Assembly (NCBI RefSeq): GCF_000973725.1
Contig: NZ_CP009621.1
Coordinates: 4,085,001-4,149,000, forward strand
Length of the DNA stretch: 64,000 nucleotides
Direction of reading: 5' to 3'
From: Pontibacter korlensis
GTDB taxonomy: Bacteria > Bacteroidota > Bacteroidia > Cytophagales > Hymenobacteraceae
In this document: one piece after another, positions 63,040-64,000 of the stretch
How positions within the stretch are numbered: position 1 is the stretch's first letter
Layout of the letters: every line of letters starts with the position of its first letter
Notes under the pieces: generated by a model
Database searches by the model: none
Told to the model about the DNA's origin: nothing
Seen by the model: only the letters and a program-made list of their open reading frames with translations
Made by a program: the position numbers and the translations under genes

Positions 63040-64000
63040 TCAGATCTTTGGAATCTCAATGTAGAACGTGGTGCCTTTGTTTTCTTCGCTTTCAAACCAG
63101 ATTTTCCCATTATGCCACTCTATAATGGTCTTGATGATGGACATACCCAGTCCAGTTGATGGTTCGCCTCTAAGCCCTTCGCGCCTGGCCCTTGTAAACT
63201 TATCGAAAAGCTCGTCGTGGTAACGCTTTGGTATACCTATACCATTGTCCTTCACAGTAATCAGTACAGAGTCCTCTTGTTCAACCAGGTCGATACCGAT
63301 GATACCATTCTCAGGCGTGAATTTTATAGCGTTAGAAAACAGGTTGTTGATTACCTGCATAAATTTATTCTCATCTATATAAACATAGAACTTATCTGTG
63401 GATGAGGTAAACCTGATATCCTTCTTTATGTGGTTTTTGCCCTCCTTATACTGCTCAATAATGTCTTGTATTCTCTTTACAAGGTCAACGCGTCTTTTTA
63501 CCATATCTGTGTTAGACGATTCCAGAAACTCCTGCTGTACAAAGTCTCTGATAAGGCGTACACTTCTGGCACTACTCTCCCTGATTATGCGAATCACATT
63601 GTCGAGTTCGGCGTTGGCATATTCAGCTGTAGTTTCTGATAATATGTCTGTAAGCGACTGAATATTTGCCAGAGGGCCAGCCAGGTCGTGCGAAAGAATC
63701 TCGAGAACCGAATTTTTCTTTGCACCAAATTTCTCAAGGTTGCTGATATTGTTTTTAACAGAAGTTATGTCATCAACTAGTCCGGCTATGTAAGTTCTGC
63801 CTTTTCCTAAAAACACAAGATAAGGGTCTAATATCAGCCATCTTGTTGTTCTATCAGGTTTTAGTATCCTGAACTCTACATTATGCTTAATGATGCCGTG
63901 CAGTAGTTGAGAATACTCTTGCAGAATATACTCCTTATCATCAGGGTGTATGGAATCCAAAATCAGGGCTGGGTTAGCCATAACACTTTCTTTTGTGCGC
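63040..64000 (-). CDS. PAS-domain sensor histidine kinase (3' part; 5' end outside window)
   Basis: The reading frame is open to the right edge, so the gene is cut; 320 codons are present. Residual PAS_3 domain (SIHPDDKEYI, GLVDDITSVKNN), then the dimerisation region with phospho-acceptor His in ILSHDLAGPLANIQSL, and a HATPase domain with N box QVINNLFSNAIKFTPENG, G1 VKDNGIGIP and G2 GLGMSIIKTIIEWHNGKIWF. The dimerisation motif is HDLAGPL, the HDLRNPL-like variant. The response regulator is not in the window. Confidence 0.92.
   Translation of the reverse strand, partial: RTKESVMANPALILDSIHPDDKEYILQEYSQLLHGIIKHNVEFRILKPDRTTRWLILDPYLVFLGKGRTYIAGLVDDITSVKNNISNLEKFGAKKNSVLEILSHDLAGPLANIQSLTDILSETTAEYANAELDNVIRIIRESSARSVRLIRDFVQQEFLESSNTDMVKRRVDLVKRIQDIIEQYKEGKNHIKKDIRFTSSTDKFYVYIDENKFMQVINNLFSNAIKFTPENGIIGIDLVEQEDSVLITVKDNGIGIPKRYHDELFDKFTRARREGLRGEPSTGLGMSIIKTIIEWHNGKIWFESEENKGTTFYIEIPKI

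Noticed and set aside
1..64000. CRISPR arrays, tRNA or rRNA genes, insertion sequences, integrases
   Set aside because: Scanned by eye on both strands; no direct-repeat arrays, cloverleaf-like sequences, transposase or integrase ORFs were found. A tool such as tRNAscan-SE would be decisive.

Overview
The window looks like chromosomal DNA of a Bacteroidota bacterium, order Cytophagales, probably Hymenobacteraceae and Pontibacter-like. This rests on recognised families (DUF3822, DUF4296, a PorE-like OmpA protein, a SOTCase-type transcarbamylase, the Bat operon) and on -7 boxes of the Bacteroidota form TAnnTTTG. No search was run, so the genus is a judgement. I see no rRNA, tRNA, insertion sequence, prophage or CRISPR array. 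Both edge genes are cut: icmF on the left and a sensor histidine kinase on the right.

Layout. 0-15 kb is housekeeping: fused acyl-CoA mutase (partial), lepA, a CYTH protein with folD, queE, a PorE-like outer-membrane protein, pyrE, two Nudix hydrolases, coaD, DUF3822, a thioesterase, a RecD-like helicase, and DUF1573. 15-25 kb mixes small families (DUF423, DUF2750, GDPD, YggS, DUF4296, CsaA-like) with a short Bat operon (DUF58, BatD-like, BatA), a FAD-Rieske oxidoreductase, a DUF922 protease-like protein and a MATE exporter. 25.5-29 kb holds ergothioneine genes egtB-egtD followed by a PLP aminotransferase. 29-33 kb has menC, a ClC channel with CBS domains and a PPP phosphatase.

33-45 kb is a sodium and proton block: a complete seven-gene Mrp antiporter (mnhA-G), a tandem universal stress protein, NhaA, then a sodium:solute symporter overlapping a GNAT and an alanine/ornithine-type racemase. 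Together these suggest adaptation to salt or alkaline conditions and sodium-coupled uptake of an amino-acid-like compound.

47-57 kb is a near-complete arginine pathway: GNAT (ArgA-like), argG, argC, argD, a SOTCase-type transcarbamylase, argB, proC, argE, argH. Valine at the specificity position of the transcarbamylase argues for N-succinylated rather than N-acetylated intermediates. Upstream lies a candidate arginine attenuator: a 43-codon ORF with five Arg codons in its last fifteen, overlapping four segments that can pair 1:2, 2:3 or 3:4.

58-62.2 kb is a tight four-gene cluster of C39-like peptidase, RimK-type ATP-grasp ligase, GCS2-type carboxylate-amine ligase and N-formylglutamate amidohydrolase. 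It is predicted to make, or attach, an uncharacterised peptide. This cluster and the arginine leader are the best candidates for undescribed biology here. The window ends with a lipoprotein-Pmp3 fusion and the partial histidine kinase.
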